From assembly GCA_049324435.1 (NCBI GenBank), contig JBMOOQ010000063.1, forward strand, positions 80,758-144,757: DNA of 64,000 nt, given 5' to 3'. This document shows, piece by piece, positions 47,326 through 56,551 of the stretch. Each line of letters opens with the position of its first letter. The stretch's first letter is position 1. The notes under the pieces were generated by a model, which saw only the letters and a program-made list of their open reading frames with translations, was not told where the DNA came from and did no database searches. The DNA comes from Pseudorhodoplanes sp049324435. GTDB taxonomy: Bacteria > Pseudomonadota > Alphaproteobacteria > Rhizobiales > Xanthobacteraceae. Made by a program: the position numbers and the translations under genes.

Positions 47326-47559
47326 TCAGGCGGCTTCGGCCGACGCCGGCTGGCCGGCCATCGGGCAAACCGAGCATCCGGAGGTGCACGTGCCGCCCAG
47401 GGCCTGATCCATGATCGACTTGATGGTACGGGCACAGCGGCCGCATTGCGGGCTGCAACCAAGGCAACCATAGACCTCGCCGGTCGTCCGCGGCCGCTCG
47501 GTATGGCAGGCGGTGCGGATGGCCGTATCGGTCAGGACGTTGCAGGAACAGACGATCAT
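47326..47559 (-). CDS. bfd: Bacterioferritin-associated ferredoxin
   Basis: 77 residues. CSC at the start and CLGCSPQCGRC supply the four cysteines of the unusual [2Fe-2S] cluster. Bfd binds Bfr and delivers electrons to free the stored iron. A Cys-rich tail (GGTCTSGCSVCPMAGQ) is an addition seen in alphaproteobacterial members. It is upstream of bfr on the same strand, 110 bases apart. Confidence 0.9.
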   Translation of the reverse strand: MIVCSCNVLTDTAIRTACHTERPRTTGEVYGCLGCSPQCGRCARTIKSIMDQALGGTCTSGCSVCPMAGQPASAEAA

Positions 47560-47674
47560 GGAACTTCAGATGGCCCGGAGGATCGGATAGTTCAATCTGC
47601 AACAATCGTTAGCAGGGCCTCTTGAGCTGCCGCAAAGCGAAAATGCTGATTTTGCAGGTAATCTAAACTGGGTT

Positions 47675-47832
47675 GGTCTCGTGCCCCGGACGCGGTGCAG
47701 CACGGAGCAGGGCGACGCGATGCCCGCAGAGCCGGGGCCCGGCCTTGGCCGGTACCAGTCCTGGGTACCGGGCCTGGGTCCCGGTTCTGCAACGCGGTAC
47801 TACGCACCGCGCTGCGCGCGGGACACGAGGCT
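47675..47832. repeat. Long imperfect inverted repeat between bfd and glmM
   Basis: The left arm from 47675 (GGTCTCGTGCCCCGG) and the right arm (GCGGGACACGAGGCT to 47832) are reverse-complement like. Inner arms GAGCCGGGGCCCGG and CCGGGCCTGGGTCCCGGTT also pair. It resembles dispersed repeats of Bradyrhizobium-type genomes. It abuts the glmM stop and could fold downstream of glmM. Confidence 0.65.
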
Positions 47833-47835
47833 GGA

Positions 47836-49179
47836 CTAAGCCGCCGCCTGCGTCAGCGCCTCGACGATCTCGTCCACCACCTCTTCGACCAGATACTGGT
47901 CGTCGCCCTCGCCCATCACCCGGATCACCGGCTCGGTGCCGGACGGGCGGATCACCAGGCGGCCGCAGCCATTGAGCCGCTGGGTGGCACCGTCGATCGT
48001 GCGCTTCACCGCATCATTCTCCAGCGGCTTGCCCTGCTTGTAGCGCACATTCTTCAGGATCTGCGGCAGCGGATCGAACACATGGCAGACCTCGGAGACG
48101 GGACGGTTCTGCCGCTTCACCACCGCGAGCACCTGCAGGGCGGCCACGAGGCCGTCGCCGGTGGTCGCATAGTCGGACAGGATGATGTGGCCGGATTGCT
48201 CGCCGCCGAGATTGAAGCCGTGCTCGCGCATGTGTTCCAGCACATAGCGGTCGCCGACCGGCGTGCGCGCCAGCGACAGGCCGAGGCTCTTGAGATGCCG
48301 CTCCAGGCCGAGATTGGACATGATGGTCGCGACCACGCCATCCTTGCTCAGCCGGCCGTCCTCCTTCCAGCTTCCGGCGATCACCGCCATCAGCTGGTCG
48401 CCGTCGATCACATGGCCCTTCTCGTCTACGATCACCACGCGGTCGGCATCGCCGTCGAGCGCGACGCCGACATCGGCGCGCACCTCGCGCACCTTCGCCG
48501 ACAACGCTGCAGGATCGGTCGAACCGCAATCCTTGTTGATGTTGAAGCCGTCCGGATCGACGCCGATCGCGATCACCTCGGCGCCAAGTTCCCACAACGC
48601 TTCCGGCGCGACGCGATAGGCCGCGCCATTGGCGCAATCCACCACAACCCGCAGGCCTTCGAGCGAAAGATCGCGCGGCAAAGTGCGCTTGGCGAATTCG
48701 ATATAGCGGTCCTGCACGCCGTCGATGCGCTTGGCGCGGCCGAGATCGGCGGATTTGGCGAGCCGGCGGGTGACGTTCTCCTCCATCACCGCTTCGATTT
48801 CGGCTTCGACCGTGTCGGACAGCTTGTAGCCGTCCGGACCGAACAGCTTGATGCCGTTGTCGTCGTAGGGGTTATGCGAGGCCGAGATCATCAATCCGAG
48901 ATCGGCGCGCATCGAGCGCGTCAGCATCGCAACCGCCGGCGTCGGCATCGGGCCGAACAGCAGCACGTCCATGCCGACCGAGGTGAAGCCCGCAACCAGC
49001 GCGGTCTCGATCATATAGCCGGACAGGCGCGTATCCTTGCCGATCACCACCCGGTGCCGGTGCTCGCCGCGCTGAAAGACGAGGCCGGCCGCCTGGCCAA
49101 CCTTGAGCGCGAGCTCGGGCGTAATCACGCCATTGGCGCGTCCGCGAATGCCATCCGTGCCGAAAAACCGTCGTGTCAC
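47836..49179 (-). CDS. glmM: Phosphoglucosamine mutase
   Basis: 447 residues. The phosphoserine loop LMISASHNPYDDNGIK (Ser101), the metal loop DGDADR and the C-terminal IRPSGTEPVIRVM are present. It interconverts glucosamine-6-P and glucosamine-1-P on the way to UDP-GlcNAc for cell wall and LPS. Begins MTRRFFGTDGIRGRAN. It is a single gene here. Confidence 0.97.
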   Translation of the reverse strand: MTRRFFGTDGIRGRANGVITPELALKVGQAAGLVFQRGEHRHRVVIGKDTRLSGYMIETALVAGFTSVGMDVLLFGPMPTPAVAMLTRSMRADLGLMISASHNPYDDNGIKLFGPDGYKLSDTVEAEIEAVMEENVTRRLAKSADLGRAKRIDGVQDRYIEFAKRTLPRDLSLEGLRVVVDCANGAAYRVAPEALWELGAEVIAIGVDPDGFNINKDCGSTDPAALSAKVREVRADVGVALDGDADRVVIVDEKGHVIDGDQLMAVIAGSWKEDGRLSKDGVVATIMSNLGLERHLKSLGLSLARTPVGDRYVLEHMREHGFNLGGEQSGHIILSDYATTGDGLVAALQVLAVVKRQNRPVSEVCHVFDPLPQILKNVRYKQGKPLENDAVKRTIDGATQRLNGCGRLVIRPSGTEPVIRVMGEGDDQYLVEEVVDEIVEALTQAAA

Positions 49180-49434
49180 GCTGGAACCCCCGTCCCCGTT
49201 GCCCCGATCAGGTCCGTTTAATGGCTATCCTAGCTGCTTTGGCTTCAAAAGTTGTGAGCAAAAGTTGCAGGCTCTTGAGCAGGCGGATTCAGCGTTAACA
49301 ACCTCCGCGGCCGGCCGCCAGATGGTACCAAATACGTCTTAAGAAAAGGGATTATGACGCCGTAAGAGCATGCGCCGGCATCGGACACGGCGGGGGATAA
49401 TCTGTGCTCAAATTTCGCCGCTCAGCCGCGCCGT

Positions 49435-49602
49435 TCAGATCTCGTCCTTGTCCTTGGGCGAATGCGGCGGCTGGACCACATTGACCGGATCGGAGCCCGG
49501 AAAGGTCTCCTCCAGACCCTCATCCAGGGCGCGGTCCAGACGATCCTTGTCAGGCTTTTTCCTGATGTCGTCTTTGCCGTGCGCGGCGTGCGTCTTGCCC
49601 AT
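49435..49602 (-). CDS. Small conserved alphaproteobacterial protein
   Basis: 55 residues from ATG 49602, with GAGGA seven bases upstream (a second ATG at 49608 is possible). The sequence is charged, with the motif LDRALDEGLEETFPGSDPVN; similar small proteins in this order share DEGLEETFPASDP. Not flagged by its length but supported by ribosome site and motif. Function unknown. It lies between glmM and lldD, on the glmM strand. Confidence 0.6.
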   Translation of the reverse strand: MGKTHAAHGKDDIRKKPDKDRLDRALDEGLEETFPGSDPVNVVQPPHSPKDKDEI

Positions 49603-49710
49603 GCTCATTCCTCGATCCTGTGACCCGGATTACGAAAAACGCGTCCGCCGGCCGTCCGGTTCCCGCGCTTTATGTGAGCGCGCGGTATATGCTACGCAAG
49701 CCGGTATGGG

Positions 49711-50925
49711 ATGGATACGCCAATGACGCCGATTACCTGCATCGAAGACCTGCGCCAGCTCGCCGAGCGGCGAGTGCCGCGCGCCTTCTTCCAGTATGTC
49801 GACTCCGGCTCCTATGCCGAGGAGACCTTCCGCGCCAACCGCGCCGACATGGAGCGCGTCAAATTGCGCCAGCGCGTGTTGGTCAATGTCGACAAGCGCG
49901 ACCTGTCCACCACCATCGTCGGGCAGAAGGCGTCGCTGCCGATCGCGCTCGCTCCGATCGGGCTGTGCGGCATGCAGCACGGCAATGGCGAAATCCTCGC
50001 TGCCGAAGCCGCCAATGAAGCCGGCGTCCCGTTCTGCCTGTCCACGATGTCAGTCTGCTCGATGGAGCAGGTCGCGGAAGCGACGAGGAAGCCATTCTGG
50101 TTCCAGGTCTATGTGATCCGCGACCGCGGCTTCATCGCCGACCTGATCGCGCGCGCCAAGGCCGCCAATTGCTCTGCGCTGGTTCTCACCGTCGATCTTC
50201 AGGTGCTCGGTCAGCGTCACCGCGACATCAAGAACGGCCTGACGGTGCCGCCGCAGCTCAAGCTCGCCAATGTGCTCGACATCCTGTCGAAGCCGCGCTG
50301 GGCGATGAGCATGCTCAATGCCAAGAGCCGCAGCTTCGGCAATCTCGTCGGTCATGTGAAGGATCAGGAGGGCATCAACTCGCTCGCCAAATGGACGGCG
50401 AGCCAGTTCGATCCGACCCTGAGCTGGCAGGATGTCGCCTGGATCCGATCGCTGTGGCCCGGCAAGCTGATCATCAAGGGCATCCTCGATGTCGAGGACG
50501 CCAAGCTCGCCGCGAAGAGCGGCGCCGACGCCATCGTGGTGTCGAACCATGGCGGCCGCCAGCTCGACGGCGCGCCCTCGTCCATTTCGATGATGCCGAA
50601 GATTGCCGATGCGGTGGGCAGTGACATCGAGATCATGTTCGACGGCGGTATCCGCTCCGGGCAGGACCTGTTCCGCGCGCTCGCGCTCGGCGCGAAAAGC
50701 TGTCTGATCGGACGCGCCTATATTTACGGGCTCGGCGCGCTCGGCAAGGCCGGCGTCACGGCCGCGATCGAGACCATCCGCAAGGAGCTCGACATCACCA
50801 TGGCGCTGACCGGCGTCACCAGGATCGCCGACATCGATCGTTCCACGCTCGCGGCCGAGTCCGTCCCGGACCGGACCCACGTCCCTGAGGTGGCGGAGGC
50901 GCGCAAGGCGGCCGCGATGCGCTAG
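49711..50925 (+). CDS. lldD: FMN-dependent alpha-hydroxy-acid dehydrogenase (L-lactate dehydrogenase type)
   Basis: 404 residues, a single FMN TIM barrel. FFQYVDSGSYAEETFRANR, APIGLCGMQHGNGEI, the catalytic His/Arg VVSNHGGRQLDG and the phosphate site IMFDGGIRSGQDLFRALALG match LldD. It oxidises L-lactate or a similar 2-hydroxy acid to the keto acid. Start ATG 49711, with an alternative in-frame ATG at 49723. LldD and its glycolate/mandelate relatives cannot be separated here. Confidence 0.88.
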   Translation: MDTPMTPITCIEDLRQLAERRVPRAFFQYVDSGSYAEETFRANRADMERVKLRQRVLVNVDKRDLSTTIVGQKASLPIALAPIGLCGMQHGNGEILAAEAANEAGVPFCLSTMSVCSMEQVAEATRKPFWFQVYVIRDRGFIADLIARAKAANCSALVLTVDLQVLGQRHRDIKNGLTVPPQLKLANVLDILSKPRWAMSMLNAKSRSFGNLVGHVKDQEGINSLAKWTASQFDPTLSWQDVAWIRSLWPGKLIIKGILDVEDAKLAAKSGADAIVVSNHGGRQLDGAPSSISMMPKIADAVGSDIEIMFDGGIRSGQDLFRALALGAKSCLIGRAYIYGLGALGKAGVTAAIETIRKELDITMALTGVTRIADIDRSTLAAESVPDRTHVPEVAEARKAAAMR

Positions 50926-51088
50926 GCAGCCGCCTGGATGGTAAAAACACGCCGCCCTGGGCGCAGCCAATTGGCGCATAAGGGTTGATTTCGCTTCGCT
51001 GCTGTGTAGAACGGCGCCGGGTGTTCGCCGCAGGACAGCGGCGGCAGGTCATGCGATGGTCGGGCCGCCACGCGGAGCATGCGCGCCC

Positions 51089-52438
51089 ATGAATCAACGA
51101 CCGTCAACCAGACCCATTCCGCGAAGCCAGCTTCTCGCCGAGCGCGCGTTCAATACGCTTCAACATTTCCTGCATGTCGAGGCGGTCGGCGGCGGCGTTC
51201 TCGTGCTTGCGGCGGTGGTCGCACTGATCTGGGCGAACTCGCCCTTCGCCCACAGCTATCATGCGCTCTGGCACCTGCCGCTCACCATCGGTCTCGGCGA
51301 CTTCGTCTTCTCCAAGTCGCTGCATTTCTGGATCAACGACGCGCTGATGACGGTGTTCTTCCTCGTCGTCGGCATGGAAATCCGGCGCGAAATTCACGAA
51401 GGCGCCCTGAGCACGCTCGATCAGGCCATGCTGCCCGTCATCGCCGCGGCCGGCGGCGTCATTATGCCCGCAGCGATCTATCTGAGCCTCAACACGACGG
51501 CGGTCCAGGCCCAGGGCTGGGCGGTGCCCACCGCAACCGACATTGCATTTGCCGTCGGCGTGCTCGCCCTGCTGGGACGCGCTATCCCGGTGAATGTCCG
51601 CGTCTTCCTGCTCGCGCTTGCGATCATCGACGACGTGATCGCGGTGCTGATCATTGCGTTCTTCTATTCCGGCGGACTGCAGTTCGGCGGCTTCATCGTG
51701 GTGGCGCTGGGCATTCTCATCGCCCTCGGATTTCAGCGCATCGGCGTCGGCTCCGCGTTTCCTTATGTCGTTCCAGGCGCGATCGTCTGGATCGGCTTTC
51801 TCATGACCGGCGCACATCCGACGCTCGCCGGCGTCGTCCTCGGCCTGATGACTCCGGTCCGCTCGATCTTCATGCGCGAAGACCCGGTCGAGGTGGTGTC
51901 GCGCGTCGCCGAGGAATTGCAGAAGAACGAAGCCGTCGAGAGCAAGGATGCGCATCGTCTGGAAAAGCCGCTCCGCCAGCTTCGCGTGGCCCGACGCGAA
52001 ATCTTGCCGCCGGTCGTGCGCGTGCAGGCCGCATTGCATCCATGGGTTGCCTACGGCGTGATGCCGATCTTCGCACTGGCCAATGCCGGCGTCAGTCTGA
52101 CGAGCGTCGATCTCTCGGCCGGCGCACAACCCGTCATGCTGGGAGTCGGACTTGCGCTCGTGCTCGGCAAGCCGCTCGGTGTGGTCGGCGCAACCTGGCT
52201 TGCGATCAGAATGGGCTGGTCGCGGTTCGCGCCCGGCGTCTCCTGGGGCGGCGTGTGGCTCGTCGGCCTCCTCGCCGGCATCGGCTTCACCATGTCGATC
52301 TTTATCGCCATGCTGGCCTTCACCGACGAGCGGCTGCTCAATGCTGCGAAACTCGGCGTGCTGTCCGGTTCGCTGCTCGCCGCGCTCATCGGCCTCGCCT
52401 GGGGCACGATCTACAGCCGCAGCCTGAGCAAGAAATAA
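51089..52438 (+). CDS. nhaA: Na+/H+ antiporter NhaA
   Basis: About 449 residues and ~12 helices. The transport aspartates D151 (PTATDIAFAVG) and D181/D182 (AIIDDVIAVLIIAFFYSGG) correspond to E. coli D133, D163, D164. It extrudes Na+ for protons at alkaline pH. Start MNQRPSTRPIPRSQL. Convergent with the TTT binding-protein gene at 52548. Confidence 0.94.
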   Translation: MNQRPSTRPIPRSQLLAERAFNTLQHFLHVEAVGGGVLVLAAVVALIWANSPFAHSYHALWHLPLTIGLGDFVFSKSLHFWINDALMTVFFLVVGMEIRREIHEGALSTLDQAMLPVIAAAGGVIMPAAIYLSLNTTAVQAQGWAVPTATDIAFAVGVLALLGRAIPVNVRVFLLALAIIDDVIAVLIIAFFYSGGLQFGGFIVVALGILIALGFQRIGVGSAFPYVVPGAIVWIGFLMTGAHPTLAGVVLGLMTPVRSIFMREDPVEVVSRVAEELQKNEAVESKDAHRLEKPLRQLRVARREILPPVVRVQAALHPWVAYGVMPIFALANAGVSLTSVDLSAGAQPVMLGVGLALVLGKPLGVVGATWLAIRMGWSRFAPGVSWGGVWLVGLLAGIGFTMSIFIAMLAFTDERLLNAAKLGVLSGSLLAALIGLAWGTIYSRSLSKK

Positions 52439-52547
52439 CCGCGACCGGCCACGCGGGAGGATTCCGCAAGAGCGGCACCGCGTGCATCGGCACGGCAGAT
52501 GCGCCGCGGTCGGGGGAGGCTCTCCCGGTTCGGCTCGGCCGTGCGGA

Positions 52548-53516
52548 TCAGTTCTGCTGCGGGATATTCGCCTCTTTGACGATCCTTGCGTATTTCGCCA
52601 CATCGTCTTTGAACTTCTTCGCGAAGTCCTCGGGCGAGCTCGCGACAGGCTCTGCGACCAGTTTCGCGAGCCGCTCGCGCACGTCGGGGGCAGAAAGCGC
52701 CTTCCTGGCTTCCTGATAAAGCCGTTGCACGATCTCGTTCGGCGTCTTGGCCGGCACGAAGAAGCCCTGCCAGCTTCCCATGTCGAAACCCTTCACGCCT
52801 TGTTCAGCCACCGTCGGCAGATCCGGCAACGCCTTCGACCGTGACGCGCTCGTGACCGCGAGGCCCTTTACCAGCTTGTTCTCGACATTCGCCCGGCCCG
52901 TCGCCACCGGCACGATGGCGAGATCGACCTCGCCCGCGATCAGGGCGGTGTTGAGCGGAGCGTCGCCCTTGTACGGCACATTGGTGATGTCGGCGCCGGT
53001 TTCCTTCTTCAGCAATTCCATCGACAGATGCAGCGGATTGCCGACCCCGGTCGATCCGTAATTCAGCGTTCCCGGCTTCTCCTTCGACAACGCGATCAGC
53101 TCCTGCACCGAGTTGGCCGGGAGCTTGTTCGAGGCGACGAGCAAAAGCGGCGATTCGATCAGCTGCGTGACCGGGATGAAATCCTTCACCGCATCGAACG
53201 GCAGCGTGCGGTACAAGGCCGGACTGATCGCATGACCGTTGGTGGTCAGCAGCACGGTGTATCCGTCGGGCGCCGAGCGCGCCACGGTGTCGGCTGCGAG
53301 ATTGCCGCCGGCGCCCGGCTTGTTCTCGATCACCACCGGCTGGCCGAGCGATTCCGACATCTTCTGCCCGACCACGCGCGCCACGGTATCGACCGCGCCG
53401 CCCGCCGCAAACGGCACGACGATGCGGACCGGCTGGTTCGGATAGCTCTGGGCCGAGGCACCGCTGGGCGCGAGCGCCGAAATCGCCGCGGCCAGCAGCA
53501 AGGATGCGCGTGTCAT
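52548..53516 (-). CDS. Tripartite tricarboxylate transporter substrate-binding protein (Bug family)
   Basis: 322 residues. Signal peptide (LLLAAAISALAPSGASAQ), then YPNQPVRIVVPFAAGGAVDT and IENKPGAGGNLAADTVARSA. It captures a carboxylate for a TTT carrier whose membrane genes are not in this window. It lies 76 bases downstream of the DapA-like gene on the same strand; with the divergent LysR it forms a three-gene module. Confidence 0.88.
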   Translation of the reverse strand: MTRASLLLAAAISALAPSGASAQSYPNQPVRIVVPFAAGGAVDTVARVVGQKMSESLGQPVVIENKPGAGGNLAADTVARSAPDGYTVLLTTNGHAISPALYRTLPFDAVKDFIPVTQLIESPLLLVASNKLPANSVQELIALSKEKPGTLNYGSTGVGNPLHLSMELLKKETGADITNVPYKGDAPLNTALIAGEVDLAIVPVATGRANVENKLVKGLAVTSASRSKALPDLPTVAEQGVKGFDMGSWQGFFVPAKTPNEIVQRLYQEARKALSAPDVRERLAKLVAEPVASSPEDFAKKFKDDVAKYARIVKEANIPQQN

Positions 53517-53592
53517 GTCGAAATCTCCCTGTTGTTTCGTTTGATCTCCCGGCCTTTTGCGCGGCCGGGTTCCTGATCGGGCGCGCGCGGCG

Positions 53593-54579
53593 TCACGCCG
53601 CGATGCGCGTCTCCTTCATTTCGATCACGTCGAGATTGAGGTTCTTCAGCAGCCGGTAGATCGTGTCGATCTCGTCCTGTTTCGGCTTTGGCATCGGCGC
53701 CCGCATGAACGGGTTCGGAATGAGGCCGCGCAGCCAGGTCGCGGTCTTGTAGCGGATATGCAGCCGGCCCATGTCGGCGATGTATTCCTGCAATTCGCTG
53801 AGCCCGCTGTCCCACACCGCGCACGCTTTTTCGAGGTCGCGAGCATCCCAGGCTTCGAGATGGTCGAGCATCGGCTCTTTGGCGAAGGTCCAGAAGCCGC
53901 TCAGCGTGCCGTCGAACATGCCGGTGGCGCGATATTCGTGGAAGCGCGACGCTAGCGCCCCCATCACCGCGACCGGACGGTCGAGTCCGCGCAGGCCCTT
54001 GGCGATCAGGCGGAAGCCTTCATAGGTGTAGGTCATCTTCCAGCCGACCACGTTCTTGACTTCGCGGCAGATGCGCAGCGTGGCCTGCAGCGGCAAGCCC
54101 GGATAGAAGGGCGGCTTTGCGCCGCCGACCGGATGGGTCACGATCGGAAGATCGACCGCGCGATCCTGCGCGATGATCTGGTCGAGCCAGATTTCCGGAT
54201 AGCCGTCCGCGTCCCAGCACGAGGTCACGTCCTGCGCGCCGCCGGGGGGCGTGACGAAAATCCCGTCGACGCCGAGCGCCTTGCAGTCCTTCGCGGTCTC
54301 AACGGTTTCCTCGGTCGTCAGCGCCCAGGTGCCGGCGATGATCGGCAGCTTGCCATGCGCCTCTTCCATCGCGATTTCGAGGACACGGCGCTTCTCCTCG
54401 CGGGTCAGATAGAAAATCTCGCCGGCTTCGGGATTGATGCACAGCCCGCCCTCGCGCGCGAAGCGCTTGTCGTCGGCGAAATAACGCACGTAACGGCGGA
54501 ATGCCTGCTCGTCGATCTTGAAGGAACGGTCGTAAGGCAGCAGCACGGCGACGTAGCGGCGATGGCCGACAGTCAACAT
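53593..54579 (-). CDS. Dihydrodipicolinate synthase family (DapA-like) aldolase
   Basis: 328 residues. The DHDPS barrel shows the Schiff-base lysine in VVGWKMTYTYEGF (K181) and PIIAGTWALTTEETVE in place of the usual GTT motif; the tyrosine segment before it is IVTHPVG rather than YNVP. It is therefore probably a pyruvate-type aldolase or dehydratase for sugar or keto acids, not lysine synthesis. Divergent from the LysR gene. Length and core firm, reaction unknown. Confidence 0.83.
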   Translation of the reverse strand: MLTVGHRRYVAVLLPYDRSFKIDEQAFRRYVRYFADDKRFAREGGLCINPEAGEIFYLTREEKRRVLEIAMEEAHGKLPIIAGTWALTTEETVETAKDCKALGVDGIFVTPPGGAQDVTSCWDADGYPEIWLDQIIAQDRAVDLPIVTHPVGGAKPPFYPGLPLQATLRICREVKNVVGWKMTYTYEGFRLIAKGLRGLDRPVAVMGALASRFHEYRATGMFDGTLSGFWTFAKEPMLDHLEAWDARDLEKACAVWDSGLSELQEYIADMGRLHIRYKTATWLRGLIPNPFMRAPMPKPKQDEIDTIYRLLKNLNLDVIEMKETRIAA

Positions 54580-54649
54580 CGGAACCTCCCTGATGAATGG
54601 GCGCGCTCGCGCGCGGTTGCTTGCCCCCTGTGTGGCGCGCCTTGCCTAT

Positions 54650-54692
54650 CAATGCAATTTCATTATTGTCATATCATTATAAACACGATTCA
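54650..54692. promoter_or_regulatory. AT-rich divergent promoter/operator between DapA-like and LysR genes
   Basis: The segment is strikingly AT-rich for this genome, with ATTATTGTCATATCATTAT containing near-palindromic ATAT/ATTAT pieces of the T-N11-A type LysR proteins bind. Confidence 0.4.
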
Positions 54693-54697
54693 TATCG

Positions 54698-55612
54698 ATG
54701 AACCTGCGCAACATCGACCTGAACCTGCTGGTCGCGTTCGACGCCCTGATCGCGGAACGCAGCGCTTCGCGCGCCGCGGACAAGCTCGGCGTCACCCAGC
54801 CTGCCGTCAGTCACGCGCTCAAGCGGCTGCGGCATCTGTTCAAGGACGATCTGCTGGTGCGCGGGGCGCACGGGCTGCAACCGACCGGGCGCGCATTGTC
54901 GTTGCATCCGCAGGTGCAATCCGTCCTCGCCGACATCCGCTCGATCGTCTCCACCGGCACCGAATTCGATCCGGCAACCACGCAGCGTACCTTCCGGCTG
55001 TCCATGAGCGACGCCATGAGCGTCGAGGCCTTGCCCGCAATCGTTCGCCGCATCCGGCGCGACGCGCCGAATATCGATCTTGTCATCAGCACATCAGGCC
55101 CGCAGGAATCCTGCAGCCGCATCGCCGACGACGCCATCGATCTCGCAATCGGCGTGTTTCCGCATGTGCCGAAGGAATTGTTCAGCCGCGAACTCTATCG
55201 CGACACCTTGATCTGCGTCGCCGACAGGAAAAACAGACGCCTGAAGAACGGACGCATGACGCTGGAAGCGTATCTCGAGTCGCCGCATGTCACCGTTGCG
55301 CGTCACCGCGATACCGGCATTCAGGTCGACGAAATTCTGGATTCAATGGGCATCCCGCGCCGCATCGTGGTCGCGGTGCCGCATTATCTCAGCATCCCGT
55401 CATTGATCCGCGGCACCGATCTCGTCGCGCATACGCGACGCCGTCTGTTGTCTGTGTTTCGGCGGTCTACCGGACTCGTGGTTTTTCCGGTACCGATGAA
55501 AGTCCCGGAGCTGGAATTCATCCAGATCTGGCACAAGCGCTACGAGGGCGATCCCGGACATCGCTGGCTGCGCGATCTGGTGCTCGACGCGGTCCGCCCC
55601 AAAGCGAATTGA
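54698..55612 (+). CDS. LysR family transcriptional regulator
   Basis: 304 residues. N-terminal HTH (NLNLLVAFDALIAERSASRA, LGVTQPAVSHALKRLRHLFK) within residues 5-65, then a periplasmic-binding-like effector domain. Divergent from the DapA-like gene, so it probably controls that gene, the Bug gene and itself. Effector unknown. Complete. Confidence 0.93.
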   Translation: MNLRNIDLNLLVAFDALIAERSASRAADKLGVTQPAVSHALKRLRHLFKDDLLVRGAHGLQPTGRALSLHPQVQSVLADIRSIVSTGTEFDPATTQRTFRLSMSDAMSVEALPAIVRRIRRDAPNIDLVISTSGPQESCSRIADDAIDLAIGVFPHVPKELFSRELYRDTLICVADRKNRRLKNGRMTLEAYLESPHVTVARHRDTGIQVDEILDSMGIPRRIVVAVPHYLSIPSLIRGTDLVAHTRRRLLSVFRRSTGLVVFPVPMKVPELEFIQIWHKRYEGDPGHRWLRDLVLDAVRPKAN

Positions 55613-55747
55613 CGACCCACTCAGGCACCGCCGCGGCTTTACATAACTTTACACTGCGCACATCGCTCCGAAACGGGGCCGCTCCAGATTGCGGCCGTGG
55701 CCGACGCCACAAGCCAGCGCCACACACCGCTTCTGGAGACGCCCCCG

Positions 55748-56350
55748 ATGACCAATCCTCATACCGATCTTCATACCGACGCCCCGCTCGACACGCACGC
55801 AGCGCCCACGCGCGCGCCGGTCCCGCGCACGCGCCGCGGCCGCACTATTCTGTTCGCAACGCTCATCGCCGCCACCGCCATCATCACAGGCGCCGCCGTA
55901 ACCAAGGCGTTCAGCAATCCATTCGCCTTCGGTCCCGGCTGGCATGGCGCCCGCGGCCACTGGGGAAGCGTGCCGCTCGATCCCGCCCAGATCGAGGATC
56001 TCGCCGACCGCATGGTGCGGCATCTGTCGATCGAGATCGATGCCACCAACGATCAGCAGGAAAAGCTGCGCGGCCTCATGCGCGCCATGCTGAAGGATGT
56101 GCTGCCCGCGAGAGAACGCGCCTTTGCCGCGCGCCGTCAGGCTCGCGAACTTTTGACCGCAACCACGATCGACCGTGCCGCGATGGAAAAGCTGCGCGCC
56201 GAACAGATCGCGCTCGCCGACACCGTGTCGAAACGCATCACCCAGGCGCTTGCAGATGCCGCCGAAGTGCTGTCGCCCGAGCAGCGCAGGAAACTCGCCG
56301 ACCGCTTCCCGCCCCACCGCCCCGGTATGATCGGCTGGCACCGCGGTTGA
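55748..56350 (+). CDS. Membrane-anchored Spy/CpxP-like periplasmic protein
   Basis: 200 residues. One transmembrane segment (TILFATLIAATAIITGAAVT) is followed by a His/Gly-rich linker (GPGWHGARGHWGSV) and helical LTXXQ-like periplasmic region with the TTIDRAAMEKLRAEQIALAD and LSPEQRRKLADRF segments. Such proteins are chaperones or heavy-metal sensors. It lies 200 bases before an OmpR/HK pair; the context suggests a Cpx- or Cus-like envelope stress module. Confidence 0.78.
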   Translation: MTNPHTDLHTDAPLDTHAAPTRAPVPRTRRGRTILFATLIAATAIITGAAVTKAFSNPFAFGPGWHGARGHWGSVPLDPAQIEDLADRMVRHLSIEIDATNDQQEKLRGLMRAMLKDVLPARERAFAARRQARELLTATTIDRAAMEKLRAEQIALADTVSKRITQALADAAEVLSPEQRRKLADRFPPHRPGMIGWHRG

Positions 56351-56358
56351 TGACAAAA

Positions 56359-56520
56359 CCCCCTCTCCCGCGTGCTGGTTATTGGGAGAGGGTTGGGGTG
56401 GAGGCGGGCTCTAAGTCCCCGCGAAGGCCTGGCCTCCACCCCGACGATTTTCACGGTTCCTTTCCCTCGCCCGGGGAAAGGTTGGGGTGGGGGCCCGCCA
56501 AGTCCCCAAAGCGTAGACCC
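56359..56520. repeat. C/G-rich palindromic repeats ahead of the response regulator
   Basis: CCCTCTCCC...GGGAGAGGG (56361-56392) and CTTTCCCTCGCCCGGGGAAAG (56460-56480), each followed by TTGGGGTGG. They are repeat-family members lying in the intergenic space between the Spy-like gene and the response regulator. Confidence 0.6.
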
Positions 56521-56551
56521 CCACCCCACGCCCTGCTTTAAGCTTAATCCC

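Noticed and set aside
47560..47670. Possible Irr box upstream of bfd
   Set aside because: Only one half-site (TTTAGAT) is present; the mirrored half is absent.
47695..49221. Plus-strand frame of 508 codons
   Set aside because: Antisense shadow of glmM plus the inverted repeat.
54133..56541. Plus-strand open frame of 802 codons
   Set aside because: It is antisense to the DapA-like gene and out of frame with the LysR, Spy-like and later genes. Arg/Ala/Pro-heavy shadow typical of high-GC DNA.
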